In this document: one piece after another, positions 1 to 8,995 of the stretch
Layout of the letters: every line of letters starts with the position of its first letter
How positions within the stretch are numbered: the stretch's first letter is position 1
Assembly (NCBI RefSeq): GCF_016919065.1
Contig: NZ_JAFFQA010000012.1
Location: 1-64,000 of the forward strand
Reading direction: 5' to 3'
DNA from: Desulfobulbus rhabdoformis
GTDB taxonomy: Bacteria > Desulfobacterota > Desulfobulbia > Desulfobulbales > Desulfobulbaceae
Length of the DNA stretch: 64,000 bases
Made by a program: the position numbers and the translations under genes
Notes under the pieces: model-generated
Databases searched by the model: none
Seen by the model: the letters and a program-made list of their open reading frames with translations, nothing else
What the model was told of the DNA's origin: nothing

Positions 1-196
1 ATGTGACGCTGGTTTGATGATGACAGTGGCTACACTGGTAGGAATTTCTTGATGTTATGAAACTGTATTCTCTACTCGAACATTCAGGGCAAACGAAGCC
101 ATCGGGCCACCTTGTTTTGATCAGGGCGTCGATACAGGCATCTTCGGATCCAAATTTGTTCTGCCATTCCAAAAGAGACATTTGCAGCATTTTCAT
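1..196 (-). CDS. IS1595-type transposase, N-terminal part (cut by window edge)
   Basis: Reading the minus strand from an ATG at 196 gives 65 residues that run off the left edge. The start is preceded by GGAGG at a normal distance. The protein opens with a short helix (MSLLEWQNKFG), then the motif TRWPDGFVCPECSSREY, and two CxxC pairs at about residues 36/39 and 55/58, followed by HHQTSVT. This is the zinc-ribbon head of IS1595/ISXO2-like transposases, which bind DNA through the ribbon and cut with a downstream DDE/DDN domain. That catalytic part lies outside the window, so it cannot be said whether the element is intact. No terminal repeat of the element could be identified with confidence. 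Confidence 0.8.
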   Translation of the reverse strand, partial: MKMLQMSLLEWQNKFGSEDACIDALIKTRWPDGFVCPECSSREYSFITSRNSYQCSHCHHQTSVT

Positions 197-498
197 GACA
201 AGACCTCCAGTTTTTGATTAACCTTTTGATCTTGCAACTAATATAAGCATTTACTGAGAATTGTTCAGAGCCATATTAACTTATTGAAAAAAGATGGTAA
301 TCGGATAGATTCAAAAAATTGTATTTTTTATAAGGCGAAGCATTGCGTCAGAGCGCCGTTCCATGAGGATAGTCCAATGAGGGAGGCTTTATCCACAGAA
401 AATAGCTCTAAAAATTTTCCTGGACAGGGCAAATGTTTTCTGGGTTTAATACAATGGAGCCGGTAAAAAAAATTTGACAGCATGTTGAGGGAGGGAAG
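197..498. other. Gene-free stretch upstream of rpoD
   Basis: About 300 bases between the transposase start and rpoD. The part next to the transposase gene should contain one end of the insertion sequence and its promoter. The rpoD promoter should lie in the right half, but no convincing -35/-10 pair was found. The sequence is AT-rich with no open frame resembling a protein. Confidence 0.5.
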
Positions 499-2100
499 AT
501 GGCTTCGGAGCAAAAGGCAAAAAATGGCAACATGGTACAAAACAAGAGCAAAAATCCTGCTCGGTCCAGTTGGCATCGTGACCCGGCTTTGAGCGAAGAT
601 GATTGGGCAGTTCGTAACGGGATTGAGCGTCGTTCCTCTTTAGATCGTCGTGCCGGTGAAGATCGGCGGACAGGTGATCGTCGAGGAATGGGCAGCAGCA
701 TTGATCCGATGAACATCTATCTTCGGGAGATGGGCAATCAGCGCCTGCTCAGCCATGAAGAAGAGATCGAACTCGCCCGCATGATCGAGGATGGGGAGAC
801 CCGGATTCAATCTGCTGTCTTACGGCTGACTCTGGGGATAACCGCCTTAAATGATCTGGCCGAGAGTCTGTTGCGCGGTAATTTGCGGATTAACTCGGTA
901 ATACGTGGTCTTTCGGATAACGATGACGGTGAGTTAAAAGCAGTCCGTGACGCCTTCCTCGATCAGGTTGAAATCGCCAATGAGCTTGACGGCAAACGCA
1001 GGGAACTCTTTGCCGAGCTCAAAAAGAATGCAGACAACCCCAAACGGCAGACGGCGCTGGTAGCGGAAATTTTGGATGTTGGCGACGCCATCTCCAGATT
1101 ATTTCTTGAATATCGCATGTGCTCCAAAGGTATTCTCTCTGTTGCCGATGCGGTCAAAGAGCTGGCCCATAAATTCAATAAGGTGCGTGTCGTTGCCCGG
1201 CAACAGGAGTTGTTGGAGGCGGCCCGGCGTCATCGGGAGGATGGCTCCGATCCGGAAGTCAATCCTGCTGATGTTGAGCGAAGGGTCACGCTGGAGCTGG
1301 CCGAATCCATAGGCCTTTCCTGGCCTGCATTTGCCGAAGTACAAGAGGAAATCGAGATTGGTCGGGAGATGGCCAAGCAGGCGAAGGAAACGCTGGTAAG
1401 GGCGAATCTGCGCCTGGTTATCTCTGTTTCGAAGAAATTCATGAACCGCGGTATGCAGTTGCCCGACCTGATTCAGGAGGGCAATATCGGCCTGATGAAG
1501 GCCGTGGAAAAGTACGATTATAAGCGCGGCTATAAGTTCTCCACCTATGCCACCTGGTGGATTCGCCAGGCGGTAACCCGCGGCATTGCAGACCAGGGCA
1601 GGACTATTCGTCTGCCGGTGCATATGATTGAAACCATAAATCGGATGCTGCGCTTCTCTAAGGATTTTCAGCGGATCGAAAGTCGCGAGCCTACCCCAGA
1701 AGAGATGGCCAAACAGCTGGGGACCGACGTGGAAAAAGTGCAGATCGCGCTGAAAACCGCAAAGGATGCAATCTCTCTGGATGCACCGGTGAACGACGAA
1801 GAGGATACCCTCTTAAGCGACTTCATTGAAGATCATGCCCACCCCGATCCCCAGGAAAATTCAATCACCGAGAGTCTGAAGCGCTGTCTGTGCAAAGTGA
1901 TGGGCTCCTTGACGCCCCGCGAAGAAAAAGTGCTGCGTATGCGTTACGGGATCGAGATTGGCTGTGATCATACGCTCGAAGAGGTGGGACAGTGCTTCTC
2001 CGTAACCCGTGAGCGTATCCGTCAGATTGAGGCGCAGGCGCTGAAGAAGTTGCGCCACCCCGCACGCAGTCAGGATTTGCAGGCCTTTATCCAGGAATAA
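499..2100 (+). CDS. rpoD: RNA polymerase primary sigma factor RpoD (sigma-70)
   Basis: Directs RNA polymerase to housekeeping promoters. Visible in order: region 1.2 ([17 protein letters not shown], about residue 72), a non-conserved spacer of about 180 residues, region 2 with [35 protein letters not shown] and [15 protein letters not shown], region 3, and region 4 with [14 protein letters not shown] and the helix-turn-helix [18 protein letters not shown]. The long spacer is typical of primary sigma factors, not of RpoS or RpoH. The N-terminus is odd: instead of an acidic region 1.1 it carries a basic run with repeated DRR motifs (about residues 43-64). Start ATG with GAGGGAGGG just upstream. 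dprA follows after 9 bases. Confidence 0.96.
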   Translation: MASEQKAKNGNMVQNKSKNPARSSWHRDPALSEDDWAVRNGIERRSSLDRRAGEDRRTGDRRGMGSSIDPMNIYLREMGNQRLLSHEEEIELARMIEDGETRIQSAVLRLTLGITALNDLAESLLRGNLRINSVIRGLSDNDDGELKAVRDAFLDQVEIANELDGKRRELFAELKKNADNPKRQTALVAEILDVGDAISRLFLEYRMCSKGILSVADAVKELAHKFNKVRVVARQQELLEAARRHREDGSDPEVNPADVERRVTLELAESIGLSWPAFAEVQEEIEIGREMAKQAKETLVRANLRLVISVSKKFMNRGMQLPDLIQEGNIGLMKAVEKYDYKRGYKFSTYATWWIRQAVTRGIADQGRTIRLPVHMIETINRMLRFSKDFQRIESREPTPEEMAKQLGTDVEKVQIALKTAKDAISLDAPVNDEEDTLLSDFIEDHAHPDPQENSITESLKRCLCKVMGSLTPREEKVLRMRYGIEIGCDHTLEEVGQCFSVTRERIRQIEAQALKKLRHPARSQDLQAFIQE

Positions 2101-2109
2101 TACAAGCTC

Positions 2110-3240
2110 TTGCCCGTTCATCCGGAAGCGGTCCATTGGCTCACCCTCTCCCTTTTGCCAGGGCTGGGGTGTACCCTTGTCCACCGATTGGTTGAGCATT
2201 GGGGGAGTGGATCTGCTGTACTCCAACATCCGGGGCGTGACAGCGCATTTCACCGTGGCCTGGGCCCTAAAGTTCTAAGGCTCCTCTCTGATACTTCTGC
2301 GCTTGCCAAGGTGCGGCAGGAAGCAGAAGAGGAGCTGGAGCGGCTGGAGCGGCTCAAGGCTGTTCTGCTGTGTCCCCAGAGTCCGGAATTCCCGCCTTCT
2401 CTTCTTTCTATCCCTGATCCTCCAGCGGTTCTCTTTTGTCAGGGCGATCTTTCGCTTCTGAGGCAATCTGCGGTCGCTCTGATCGGCTCACGTGCGGCAA
2501 CCGAATATGGTCGCCGGGTGGCTAAGCAATTGGGCCGAGATGTAAGCCAGCATGGGCTTGTGGTGGTCTCCGGCGCGGCCTATGGTGTTGATGCTGCTGC
2601 CCATGCCGGAGCTCTGGAAAGCGGAGGAAAAACAATTGCCGTACTTGGGTGTGGAATTGATGTCGCCTACCCCAAAACGCACGCACCGTTACTTGCTCAG
2701 ATAGCTGAACAGGGTGTGCTCGTCTCAGAATATCCCCTTGGAACCAGGCCGGAACCCTTTCGTTTTCCCGCTCGAAATCGTCTCATTAGCGGACTTGCCG
2801 ATGGTGTCGTGGTGGTGGAGGCCACAGAAAAATCAGGCTCACTGATCACCGCAGCTCTAGGATTGGATCAGGGCAAAGAGATCATGGCTGTCCCCGGGCG
2901 TATAGATTCCCCTAAAAGCGATGGCTCCCACCTGCTGATTCGCCAAGGGGCGCAGCTGGTCCGCAATGCCGGTGATATTTTTGAAGCACTTGCCTGGAAG
3001 ACAGCCCCTGTTGCGTCTGTGGAGGTTGCTGCCGAAACAAATGCCGTGGAGCAACCCCTGAGTGAGGTCGAACGGAGGGTGCTTGAGGTGTTGGAAACCT
3101 ACGGGCAGGATATCGATACCCTGGCGCGCCGTACAGAACGCTCGGTTGTCGAGCTTCAGGCGATACTCTTACAGCTTGAGCTTGCGGGCAGGGTGCGGCA
3201 GTTACCAGGACAGATCTATGAGCGGGTAGATACGGCCTAA
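2110..3240 (+). CDS. dprA: DNA-processing protein DprA (Smf)
   Basis: Binds incoming single-stranded DNA and loads RecA during transformation; it is also common in species not known to be competent. 376 residues. An N-terminal helix-hairpin-helix-like part (LSLLPGLGCTLVHRL) precedes the Rossmann-like DprA core from about residue 120, with VALIGSRAATEYG, VVSGAAYGVDAAAHAGAL, TIAVLGCGIDVAYP, SEYPLGTRPEPFRFPARNR and SGSLITAALGLDQGKE. The last 65 residues form the winged-helix domain. The start is TTG, 9 bases after the rpoD stop, so it is probably co-transcribed with rpoD; no strong ribosome site is seen. Confidence 0.94.
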   Translation: MPVHPEAVHWLTLSLLPGLGCTLVHRLVEHWGSGSAVLQHPGRDSAFHRGLGPKVLRLLSDTSALAKVRQEAEEELERLERLKAVLLCPQSPEFPPSLLSIPDPPAVLFCQGDLSLLRQSAVALIGSRAATEYGRRVAKQLGRDVSQHGLVVVSGAAYGVDAAAHAGALESGGKTIAVLGCGIDVAYPKTHAPLLAQIAEQGVLVSEYPLGTRPEPFRFPARNRLISGLADGVVVVEATEKSGSLITAALGLDQGKEIMAVPGRIDSPKSDGSHLLIRQGAQLVRNAGDIFEALAWKTAPVASVEVAAETNAVEQPLSEVERRVLEVLETYGQDIDTLARRTERSVVELQAILLQLELAGRVRQLPGQIYERVDTA

Positions 3241-3291
3241 ACGGGCAATACCAGAGGATGAAAAAATCCGTCTGCCTTCTTCTTATGGATT

Positions 3292-3320
3292 TTGCGGCTT
3301 GCTGGATAATTTGCTATGGT
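3292..3320 (+). promoter_or_regulatory. Candidate sigma-70 promoter for rpe
   Basis: TTGCGG at 3292-3297 and TATGGT at 3315-3320 with a 17-base spacer, about 125 bases before the rpe start. Match to consensus is moderate; prediction from sequence only. Confidence 0.4.
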
Positions 3321-3445
3321 GAGGCAGATACGAATCCGCAGTTTTGTTTTTCGCAGGGATCACTCCATATGTCGGTGAGCCCTGTTTCTATTTGTTGAGG
3401 GCCTCAAGTGCGCACACAGGCCGAGGCCTTGAAGAGGAGAACACA

Positions 3446-4108
3446 ATGAGATCAGTCATGATTGCCCCTTCCATTCTTTCCGCGGATTTTTCTCGCCTCG
3501 GTGCAGAGATACAGGCTGTTGAAGCCGCAGGCGCCGAGGTCATTCACATTGATGTGATGGATGGCCATTTTGTCCCCAATATCACCATCGGCCCCCTGGT
3601 GGTGAAGGCGGCCAGGCAGGTGACCGATTTGCCTCTTGATGTGCACCTCATGATCACCTCGCCCGACCGTTACATTCAGGATTTTATTGATGCCGGAGCT
3701 GATTGGGTGACCGTGCATGTCGAGGCTTGTACGCACCTGCACCGTACGCTCTCCTATATTCGCGGGCAGGGGAAGAAGGCCGGTGCGGTATTGAATCCAG
3801 CGACCTCACTCTCCACCCTTGAATACGTGTTGGATGAGCTGGACCTGGTTATGCTGATGAGCGTAAATCCCGGCTTTGGCGGCCAGTCTTTTATTGAATC
3901 GTCCCTGGAAAAAATAACCAAGTTGCGGCAGATGCTCGATGCGGTGAATCCTGAGGCCGGAATCGAGGTCGATGGAGGCATCAGTCCAAAAACCATTGAG
4001 CGGGTTGCAAAGGCCGGTGCCAATATTTTTGTTGCCGGGTCTGCCGTCTACGGAGCGCCGGATTACCAGGCAGTGATTACGGAAATGAAACGACTGGCAG
4101 GCGCATAA
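3446..4108 (+). CDS. rpe: Ribulose-phosphate 3-epimerase
   Basis: Interconverts ribulose 5-phosphate and xylulose 5-phosphate in the pentose phosphate pathway; a TIM barrel that uses a divalent metal. 220 residues, the normal family length. Signatures: [14 protein letters not shown] at the start, [19 protein letters not shown] (metal-binding His/Asp), [20 protein letters not shown] and GIEVDGGI near the C-terminal end. The ATG at 3446 is chosen over an upstream TTG at 3344 because GAGGAGA lies just before it and the protein then begins where the family does. The stop codon directly abuts a family A repeat. Confidence 0.97.
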   Translation: MRSVMIAPSILSADFSRLGAEIQAVEAAGAEVIHIDVMDGHFVPNITIGPLVVKAARQVTDLPLDVHLMITSPDRYIQDFIDAGADWVTVHVEACTHLHRTLSYIRGQGKKAGAVLNPATSLSTLEYVLDELDLVMLMSVNPGFGGQSFIESSLEKITKLRQMLDAVNPEAGIEVDGGISPKTIERVAKAGANIFVAGSAVYGAPDYQAVITEMKRLAGA

Positions 4109-4283
4109 GGGCATCTTGAATAATTGCTTTTTCTGCCAATCCCTGCGTCATACGTAAAATTTTATCCTCGGAGGTAAGCGAAGACTCCGATATCAACTAT
4201 ATGCCTGCGGTAAAATTTTACGCAATCCTCGAAGTCTGCGCTTATCTGGCCTTGATTGAAAAATCTAATTATTCAAGACACCC
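4109..4283 (+). mobile_element. Family A MITE-like repeat, copy A1
   Basis: 175 bases with inverted ends GGGCATCTTGAATAATT and AATTATTCAAGACACCC. It is flanked by a direct 4-base repeat ATAA (4105-4108 and 4284-4287); the left one is part of the rpe stop codon. Inside are two mirror AAAATTTTA(T/C)C blocks and two mirror copies of a GAGGTAAGCG-type module. It encodes no protein. Confidence 0.85.
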
Positions 4284-4312
4284 ATAAATCCAACAACTTT
4301 CGGAGGGCTGTA

Positions 4313-5923
4313 ATGCATCTACAGGATTTTACGACCTACAAGGCTGTCGCCCGGCTCAGTTCACTGGCTCAGCAACCCTACGACCTCACGGGGGGCAAAG
4401 GGCTGAGCGCTACGCGCATCGGCCGTTACACCTGCTCAAGTTGTGGTTTCGACCTGTTGTATGCGACCCAGCGAGTGGACGATGCGGTGCTGGCCGCTCT
4501 GCAGGATCTGGCCGACGAGGCGGGATTGATCGCTGCCTTTCAGGAAATGAAACAGGGGGCTGTCGTCAACCGTATCGATGGGTATGCAAGTGAAAACCGC
4601 CAGGTCCTGCATACCGCCTGTCGCGACGTCTTTTCAGATGCTCCGCTGGAGCCAGAGGCATCGGGGCGGGCAAAAGAAGAGCTGGAGAAGCTGCGTCTTT
4701 TTTTAGAAAAGCTGGAATCCGGTACGCTCACCAATGCCCAGGGGAAACCCTTCACCACCATGGTTCAGGTCGGGATCGGCGGCTCCGATCTGGGCCCACG
4801 GGCCATGTATCTTGCCTTGCAGGGAGCCTGTCCTTCGGTGCGGTCGGCCAGATTTATCGCCAATGTCGATCCTGATGATGCCGCTGAAGTTCTCTCCGGC
4901 ATTGATCTCTCGCGAACCTTGTTCAATATCGTCTCCAAAAGTGGCACAACCCTGGAGACGCTGACAAACGAGCAGCTGGTCAAGAGGGCGCTGCTGCAGG
5001 CCGGGCTTGATCCGAGCAGGCATATGATAGCGGTGACCGGCGAGGGGAGTCCTATGGATGATCCCGATAAGTATCTGGCCTCCTTTTATATGTTTGATTA
5101 TATCGGCGGACGCTATTCCGCAACCTCCATGGTCGGTCTGGTCACTCTGGGATTTGCCTTGGGCATCCAACCGGTCATGGAGTTCCTTGCCGGAGCTCAT
5201 GCCATGGACCTGGCAGCCGAAGAGCCGGAGGTGACAAAAAACCTCCCCTTGCTTCTGGCTCTTCTGGGAATTTGGAACCATAATTTTCTTGGCTATCCCT
5301 CGGTGGCAGTTTTGCCGTATTCCCAGCCTCTCTCTCGTTTTCCAGCACATCTCCAGCAATGTGATATGGAGAGTAACGGCAAGTCGGTTACCCGGAATGG
5401 CAGCCGGGTGTGCTGGCAAACAGGGCCTATTGTCTGGGGAGAGCCGGGGACCAATGGACAGCATGCCTTTTATCAGCTTATTCACCAGGGAACCGAGATC
5501 GTCCCCGTCGAGTTTATCGGCTTTCGAAAATCGCAGTATCAGATTGATCTAGAAGTCAAAGGGACCACATCCCAGCAAAAGTTGATTGCCAATATGCTGG
5601 CACAATCCATGGCGCTGGCCCAGGGGCAGACCAGTGACAACCCGGCCCGGGTTTTTCAAGGTAACCGTCCCAACTCGGTCCTGCTTGCTGATCAGTTGAC
5701 TCCCAAAGCCATGGGCGCCTTGCTGGCCCTCTATGAAAACAAGATCGCCTTTCAGGGATTTTGTTGGAACATCAACTCGTTCGATCAGGAGGGCGTGCAG
5801 CTCGGCAAGGTGCTGGCCACCAGGCTGCTGAGCCTGATGCAGGGATCGTCAGCTTCTGCGGGGGGGGCTCAGGAGGAAGAAAGTACGGAGCAGGCCCTTT
5901 TAAAACAGGCACAAGTGGGGTGA
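4313..5923 (+). CDS. pgi: Glucose-6-phosphate isomerase
   Basis: Interconverts glucose 6-phosphate and fructose 6-phosphate; here it links glycolysis with the glycogen genes of the window. 536 residues. Signatures: VQVGIGGSDLGPRAM, FNIVSKSGTTLET (SIS-type sugar-phosphate site), DYIGGRYSATSMVGL, and the family pattern GEPGTNGQHAFYQLIHQG containing the catalytic His region. The ATG at 4313 has CGGAGGG upstream. A start at 4256 is also open, but its first codons lie inside repeat A1 and should not be used. It may share transcription with rpe across the repeat. Confidence 0.96.
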   Translation: MHLQDFTTYKAVARLSSLAQQPYDLTGGKGLSATRIGRYTCSSCGFDLLYATQRVDDAVLAALQDLADEAGLIAAFQEMKQGAVVNRIDGYASENRQVLHTACRDVFSDAPLEPEASGRAKEELEKLRLFLEKLESGTLTNAQGKPFTTMVQVGIGGSDLGPRAMYLALQGACPSVRSARFIANVDPDDAAEVLSGIDLSRTLFNIVSKSGTTLETLTNEQLVKRALLQAGLDPSRHMIAVTGEGSPMDDPDKYLASFYMFDYIGGRYSATSMVGLVTLGFALGIQPVMEFLAGAHAMDLAAEEPEVTKNLPLLLALLGIWNHNFLGYPSVAVLPYSQPLSRFPAHLQQCDMESNGKSVTRNGSRVCWQTGPIVWGEPGTNGQHAFYQLIHQGTEIVPVEFIGFRKSQYQIDLEVKGTTSQQKLIANMLAQSMALAQGQTSDNPARVFQGNRPNSVLLADQLTPKAMGALLALYENKIAFQGFCWNINSFDQEGVQLGKVLATRLLSLMQGSSASAGGAQEEESTEQALLKQAQVG

Positions 5924-5980
5924 TTTGGCCAGGGGCATTGGGGCGGTTTTGTTGGTGCAACAATGGCTTATGGTTTTTTG

Positions 5981-6009
5981 TTGACAAAGGCATTCCGTGC
6001 GTTTATTCT
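5981..6009 (+). promoter_or_regulatory. Promoter of the dsr operon
   Basis: Perfect -35 TTGACA (5981-5986), spacer of exactly 17, and -10 TATTCT (6004-6009), about 120 bases before dsrA. This is the best promoter match in the window and fits the very high expression expected for sulfite reductase. Confidence 0.75.
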
Positions 6010-6132
6010 CGCTTCCTGAATGAGCATTCAGATAAGTATTGTGCGTTCTTGCCTGTATTAACGTGCAATTCTCGTTCGGGCAACTCTAATTGACAGGTAA
6101 TTTAAACCAGATAATCTCTAGGAGGAACACTG

Positions 6133-7419
6133 ATGGCAAAGCATGAAACGCCTCTCTTGGACGAATTGGAAAAAGGTCCATGGCCGAGTTTCGTCACCGA
6201 CCTCAAGCAGCAGGCTGAGACCAAGCCTGAGTGCTGGGACATCCTTGGTCAGCTTGAGCTTTCATACGTAGATCGGATCACCCATTGGAAACACGGTGGT
6301 ATCGTAGGTGTTTTCGGTTATGGTGGTGGTATTGTTGGTCGTTATTCCGACGTGCCTGACAAGTTCCCCGGCGTAGAGCACTTCCATACTGTTCGTATTG
6401 CTCAGCCTTCCGGTCTCTACTACTCCACCGAGAACCTCCGCGCTCTCATGGATCTGTGGGAGAAATACGGTTCCGGTGTTACCAACATGCACGGTTCTAC
6501 CGGTGACATGATTTTCCTCGGCACCCGTACCGAGAACCTGGAGCCCCTGTTCTGGGATCTGACCCATGACCTGAATCAGGATCTTGGTGGTTCCGGCTCC
6601 AACCTGCGTACCCCTGCATGCTGTCTTGGTGAGTCCCGCTGTGAGTGGGCTTGTTACGATGCTCAGGAAATCTGTAACGCCCTGACCCAGCACTATCAGG
6701 ATGAGATCCATCGTCCTGCTTTCCCCTACAAGTTTAAATTCAAATTCTCCGCTTGTCCGAACGACTGTGTTGCTGCTATCGCTCGTTCCGACTTTGCTGT
6801 TATCGGTACCTGGAAAGATGATATCCGCATCGATCAGGCCGCTGTAAAACAGTATATGGCAGGCGCTGAAGGCTATCCTGCAAACGGTGGTTCGCACAAA
6901 GGTGGTAACTGGGGTGCATTTGACATCCAGAAAGAGGTTGTCGACCTGTGCCCGACCAACTGTATGTGGATGGAAGGCGATGAGTTGAAAATCGACAACT
7001 CTGAGTGTACCCGTTGTATGCACTGCATCAACGTAATGCCGCGCGCTCTGCGCCCCGGTGTTGAGAAAGGTGCTTCCATCTGTATCGGTGCTAAAGCTCC
7101 GATCCTTGATGGTGCTCAGTTCGCTACATTGGTTATTCCGTTTATCGAGGTTTCCGCAGAAGACGAATTCGGCGAAGTCATCGACGTGATCGAGAAGGTT
7201 TGGGACTGGTGGATGGAAGTTGGTAAAAACCGCGAGCGCGTGGGTGAGACCATGCAGCGTATCGGTCTGCCGACCTTCCTCAGCGTTATGGAAGTTGAGC
7301 CCATTCCGCAGCACGTTAAAGAGCCGCGTTCTAACCCCTACGTCTTCTGGAAGGAAGAGGAAGTACCTGGTGGCTGGGAGCGTGATGTCGTCGAGTTTAG
7401 AAAGAAACACGCAGCCTGA
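6133..7419 (+). CDS. dsrA: Dissimilatory sulfite reductase, alpha subunit
   Basis: With DsrB forms the cytoplasmic alpha2beta2 enzyme that reduces sulfite in sulfate respiration, passing product to DsrC. 428 residues. Siroheme/[4Fe-4S] ligand motifs are CCLGESRCEWACYD and SACPNDCVAAI. A ferredoxin-like insert carries LCPTNCMWM and ECTRCMHCINVMP. The ribosome site is AGGAGGAAC. Codon use (CGT, GGT, GTT, CTG) is far more biased than in neighbours, as expected of a highly expressed protein. dsrB starts 53 bases downstream and dsrD follows, which marks the reductive rather than the oxidative (sulfur-oxidiser) type. Confidence 0.98.
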   Translation: MAKHETPLLDELEKGPWPSFVTDLKQQAETKPECWDILGQLELSYVDRITHWKHGGIVGVFGYGGGIVGRYSDVPDKFPGVEHFHTVRIAQPSGLYYSTENLRALMDLWEKYGSGVTNMHGSTGDMIFLGTRTENLEPLFWDLTHDLNQDLGGSGSNLRTPACCLGESRCEWACYDAQEICNALTQHYQDEIHRPAFPYKFKFKFSACPNDCVAAIARSDFAVIGTWKDDIRIDQAAVKQYMAGAEGYPANGGSHKGGNWGAFDIQKEVVDLCPTNCMWMEGDELKIDNSECTRCMHCINVMPRALRPGVEKGASICIGAKAPILDGAQFATLVIPFIEVSAEDEFGEVIDVIEKVWDWWMEVGKNRERVGETMQRIGLPTFLSVMEVEPIPQHVKEPRSNPYVFWKEEEVPGGWERDVVEFRKKHAA

Positions 7420-7472
7420 TAACTCTCTTCGATATTTACTCTAACGGAATTACTATATAAGGAGATTTTACA

Positions 7473-8615
7473 ATGGGTTACGATCCGAATAATCCAATGG
7501 AAGGTCGGATTACCGACTTAGGACCGCGCTACTACGGAGACTTCCTGCCACCTTACATCAAGGAAAACAAAGGTAAATGGGTGTATCATGAGATCCTTGA
7601 GCCGGGTGTCCTGGTACACGTGGCTGAGAGTGGTGCAAAAGTGTATACCGTTCGTTGCGGTTCCGCTCGTCTGATCACCGTTAATCGTGTACGTTTATAT
7701 TGCGATATCGCTGACAAATGCTGCGGTGGTTTCCTGCGTTTCACCACCCGTAACAACGTAGAGTTCATGTGCGACAGTGAGGAAGGTCTTGCTGCACTGA
7801 AAGCCGAGCTCGCCAACCACAAAGCAGAGCTGCCCATCGGTGGTACCGGTGCTTGTGTAACCAACATCGTTCATACCCAGGGTTGGGTTCATTGCCATAC
7901 TCCGGCTACTGACGCTTCCGGTCCGGTTAAGGCCGTTATGGATGACCTGTTCGAGTACTTTGGTTCCATGACCCTGCCTGCACAGGTACGTATCGCTCTG
8001 GCTTGCTGCCTGAACATGTGTGGTGCTGTACATGCCTCCGATATCGCCATCCTCGGTATCCATCGTAAGCCGCCGATGATCGACAACGATCGTATCAGTG
8101 GCGTTTGCGAGATTCCGCTGGCAATCGCTTCCTGTCCGCTGGGTGCTGTTAAGCCGAACAAGGCTACCAACTCCGCTGGCGAAGAGGTTAAATCTGTAAA
8201 AGTTAACGCTGATCGTTGTATGTTCTGCGGTAACTGCTACACCATGTGCCCGGCTATGCCGCTGGCTGATCCTGAAGGTGACGGTATTGCCATCCTCGTT
8301 GGTGGTAAGGTTTCCAACCGGAAATCTGCACCGAAATTCTCTAAACTGATTGTTCCCTTCCTGCCGAACACCACCCCGCGTTGGCCTGAGACCGTCGCCT
8401 GTGTTCGTCAGATCCTTGAGGCGTATGCCAAGGATGCGAACAAATACGAGCGTCTTGGCGAGTGGGCTGAGCGTATTGGTTGGGAGAAATTCTTCGAGAA
8501 AACCGGTATTCCTTTTACCGAGAAATCCATCGACGACTATCGTCTGGCGTACGATACTTGGCGGACCACCACCCAGTTCAAATACACCAGTCATACTGCC
8601 GCCTACACCAAGTAA
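7473..8615 (+). CDS. dsrB: Dissimilatory sulfite reductase, beta subunit
   Basis: Catalytic partner of DsrA; in characterised enzymes the active siroheme sits in the beta subunit. 380 residues, usual length. Motifs: [33 protein letters not shown] (siroheme/[4Fe-4S] ligands) and a ferredoxin insert with [18 protein letters not shown]. The start has AAGGAGA upstream. Same strong codon bias as dsrA. A 13-base-pair hairpin separates it from dsrD. Confidence 0.98.
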   Translation: MGYDPNNPMEGRITDLGPRYYGDFLPPYIKENKGKWVYHEILEPGVLVHVAESGAKVYTVRCGSARLITVNRVRLYCDIADKCCGGFLRFTTRNNVEFMCDSEEGLAALKAELANHKAELPIGGTGACVTNIVHTQGWVHCHTPATDASGPVKAVMDDLFEYFGSMTLPAQVRIALACCLNMCGAVHASDIAILGIHRKPPMIDNDRISGVCEIPLAIASCPLGAVKPNKATNSAGEEVKSVKVNADRCMFCGNCYTMCPAMPLADPEGDGIAILVGGKVSNRKSAPKFSKLIVPFLPNTTPRWPETVACVRQILEAYAKDANKYERLGEWAERIGWEKFFEKTGIPFTEKSIDDYRLAYDTWRTTTQFKYTSHTAAYTK

Positions 8616-8629
8616 TTTTTACCCATCTT

Positions 8630-8660
8630 CGATCGGCCCTGACACTCTCAGGGCCGATCG
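8630..8660 (+). promoter_or_regulatory. Hairpin between dsrB and dsrD
   Basis: CGATCGGCCCTGA (8630-8642) pairs perfectly with TCAGGGCCGATCG (8648-8660) around a 5-base loop. No T-run follows, so it is more likely an RNA-processing or stabilising hairpin, or a leaky stop, than a full terminator. Confidence 0.65.
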
Positions 8661-8696
8661 AGTTATGTGTTTCACACATATTCCAAGGAGCGCATT

Positions 8697-8924
8697 ATGG
8701 CACTAAGCATTGAAGAATTAGAAGCAGCCATCATCGAGAAGGCTAAAAAGTCTCCGAAACCACAGCTGTACATCAAAGATTTCTATGCATGCGACCCGGA
8801 TGCAAAGCCGCGTGAGATCAAAAAAGTTGCCAATGCATTGGTAACCAAAGGTGAGTTGATGTTCTGGTCCTCTGGATCTACCACCATGTACGCACGTCCT
8901 GATCGTATTCAGAACGACGATTGA
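8697..8924 (+). CDS. dsrD: DsrD, activator of dissimilatory sulfite reductase
   Basis: Small winged-helix protein encoded with reductive dsrAB. In recent work on the family it acts as an allosteric activator of DsrAB rather than a DNA-binding regulator. 75 residues, usual size: MALSIEELEAAIIEKAKK, then QLYIKDFYACDPDAKPREIK and a C-terminal wing with ELMFWSSGSTTMYARPDR. The ATG at 8697 has AAGGAG 6 bases upstream, so the longer frame from 8667 is not used. A strong terminator follows. Confidence 0.96.
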   Translation: MALSIEELEAAIIEKAKKSPKPQLYIKDFYACDPDAKPREIKKVANALVTKGELMFWSSGSTTMYARPDRIQNDD

Positions 8925-8951
8925 GTTTTTCTTACATCGTACGTTGCTGAG

Positions 8952-8984
8952 GCAGAGGTTCCTGAAAGGGCCTCTGCTTTTTTA
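8952..8984 (+). terminator. Terminator of the dsr operon
   Basis: GCAGAGG / CCTCTGC stem (extended by TTCC/AAGG pairing) followed by TTTTTTATTTT. birA begins 12 bases beyond it. Confidence 0.85.
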
Positions 8985-8995
8985 TTTTAAGGACT

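Noticed and set aside
474..479. Perfect TTGACA just before rpoD
   Set aside because: It is only 20 bases from the start codon and is followed by the ribosome site, with no -10 possible before the gene.
1099..1623. 174-residue open frame opposite rpoD
   Set aside because: Lies fully inside a clear sigma factor on the other strand; no recognisable domain.
4703..5485. 260-residue open frame opposite pgi
   Set aside because: Shadow of the pgi reading frame, without family signal.
6262..7410. 382-residue open frame opposite dsrA
   Set aside because: Produced by the strong codon bias of dsrA; no family pattern and no ribosome site. The 299-residue frame opposite dsrB (7695-8594) is the same effect.
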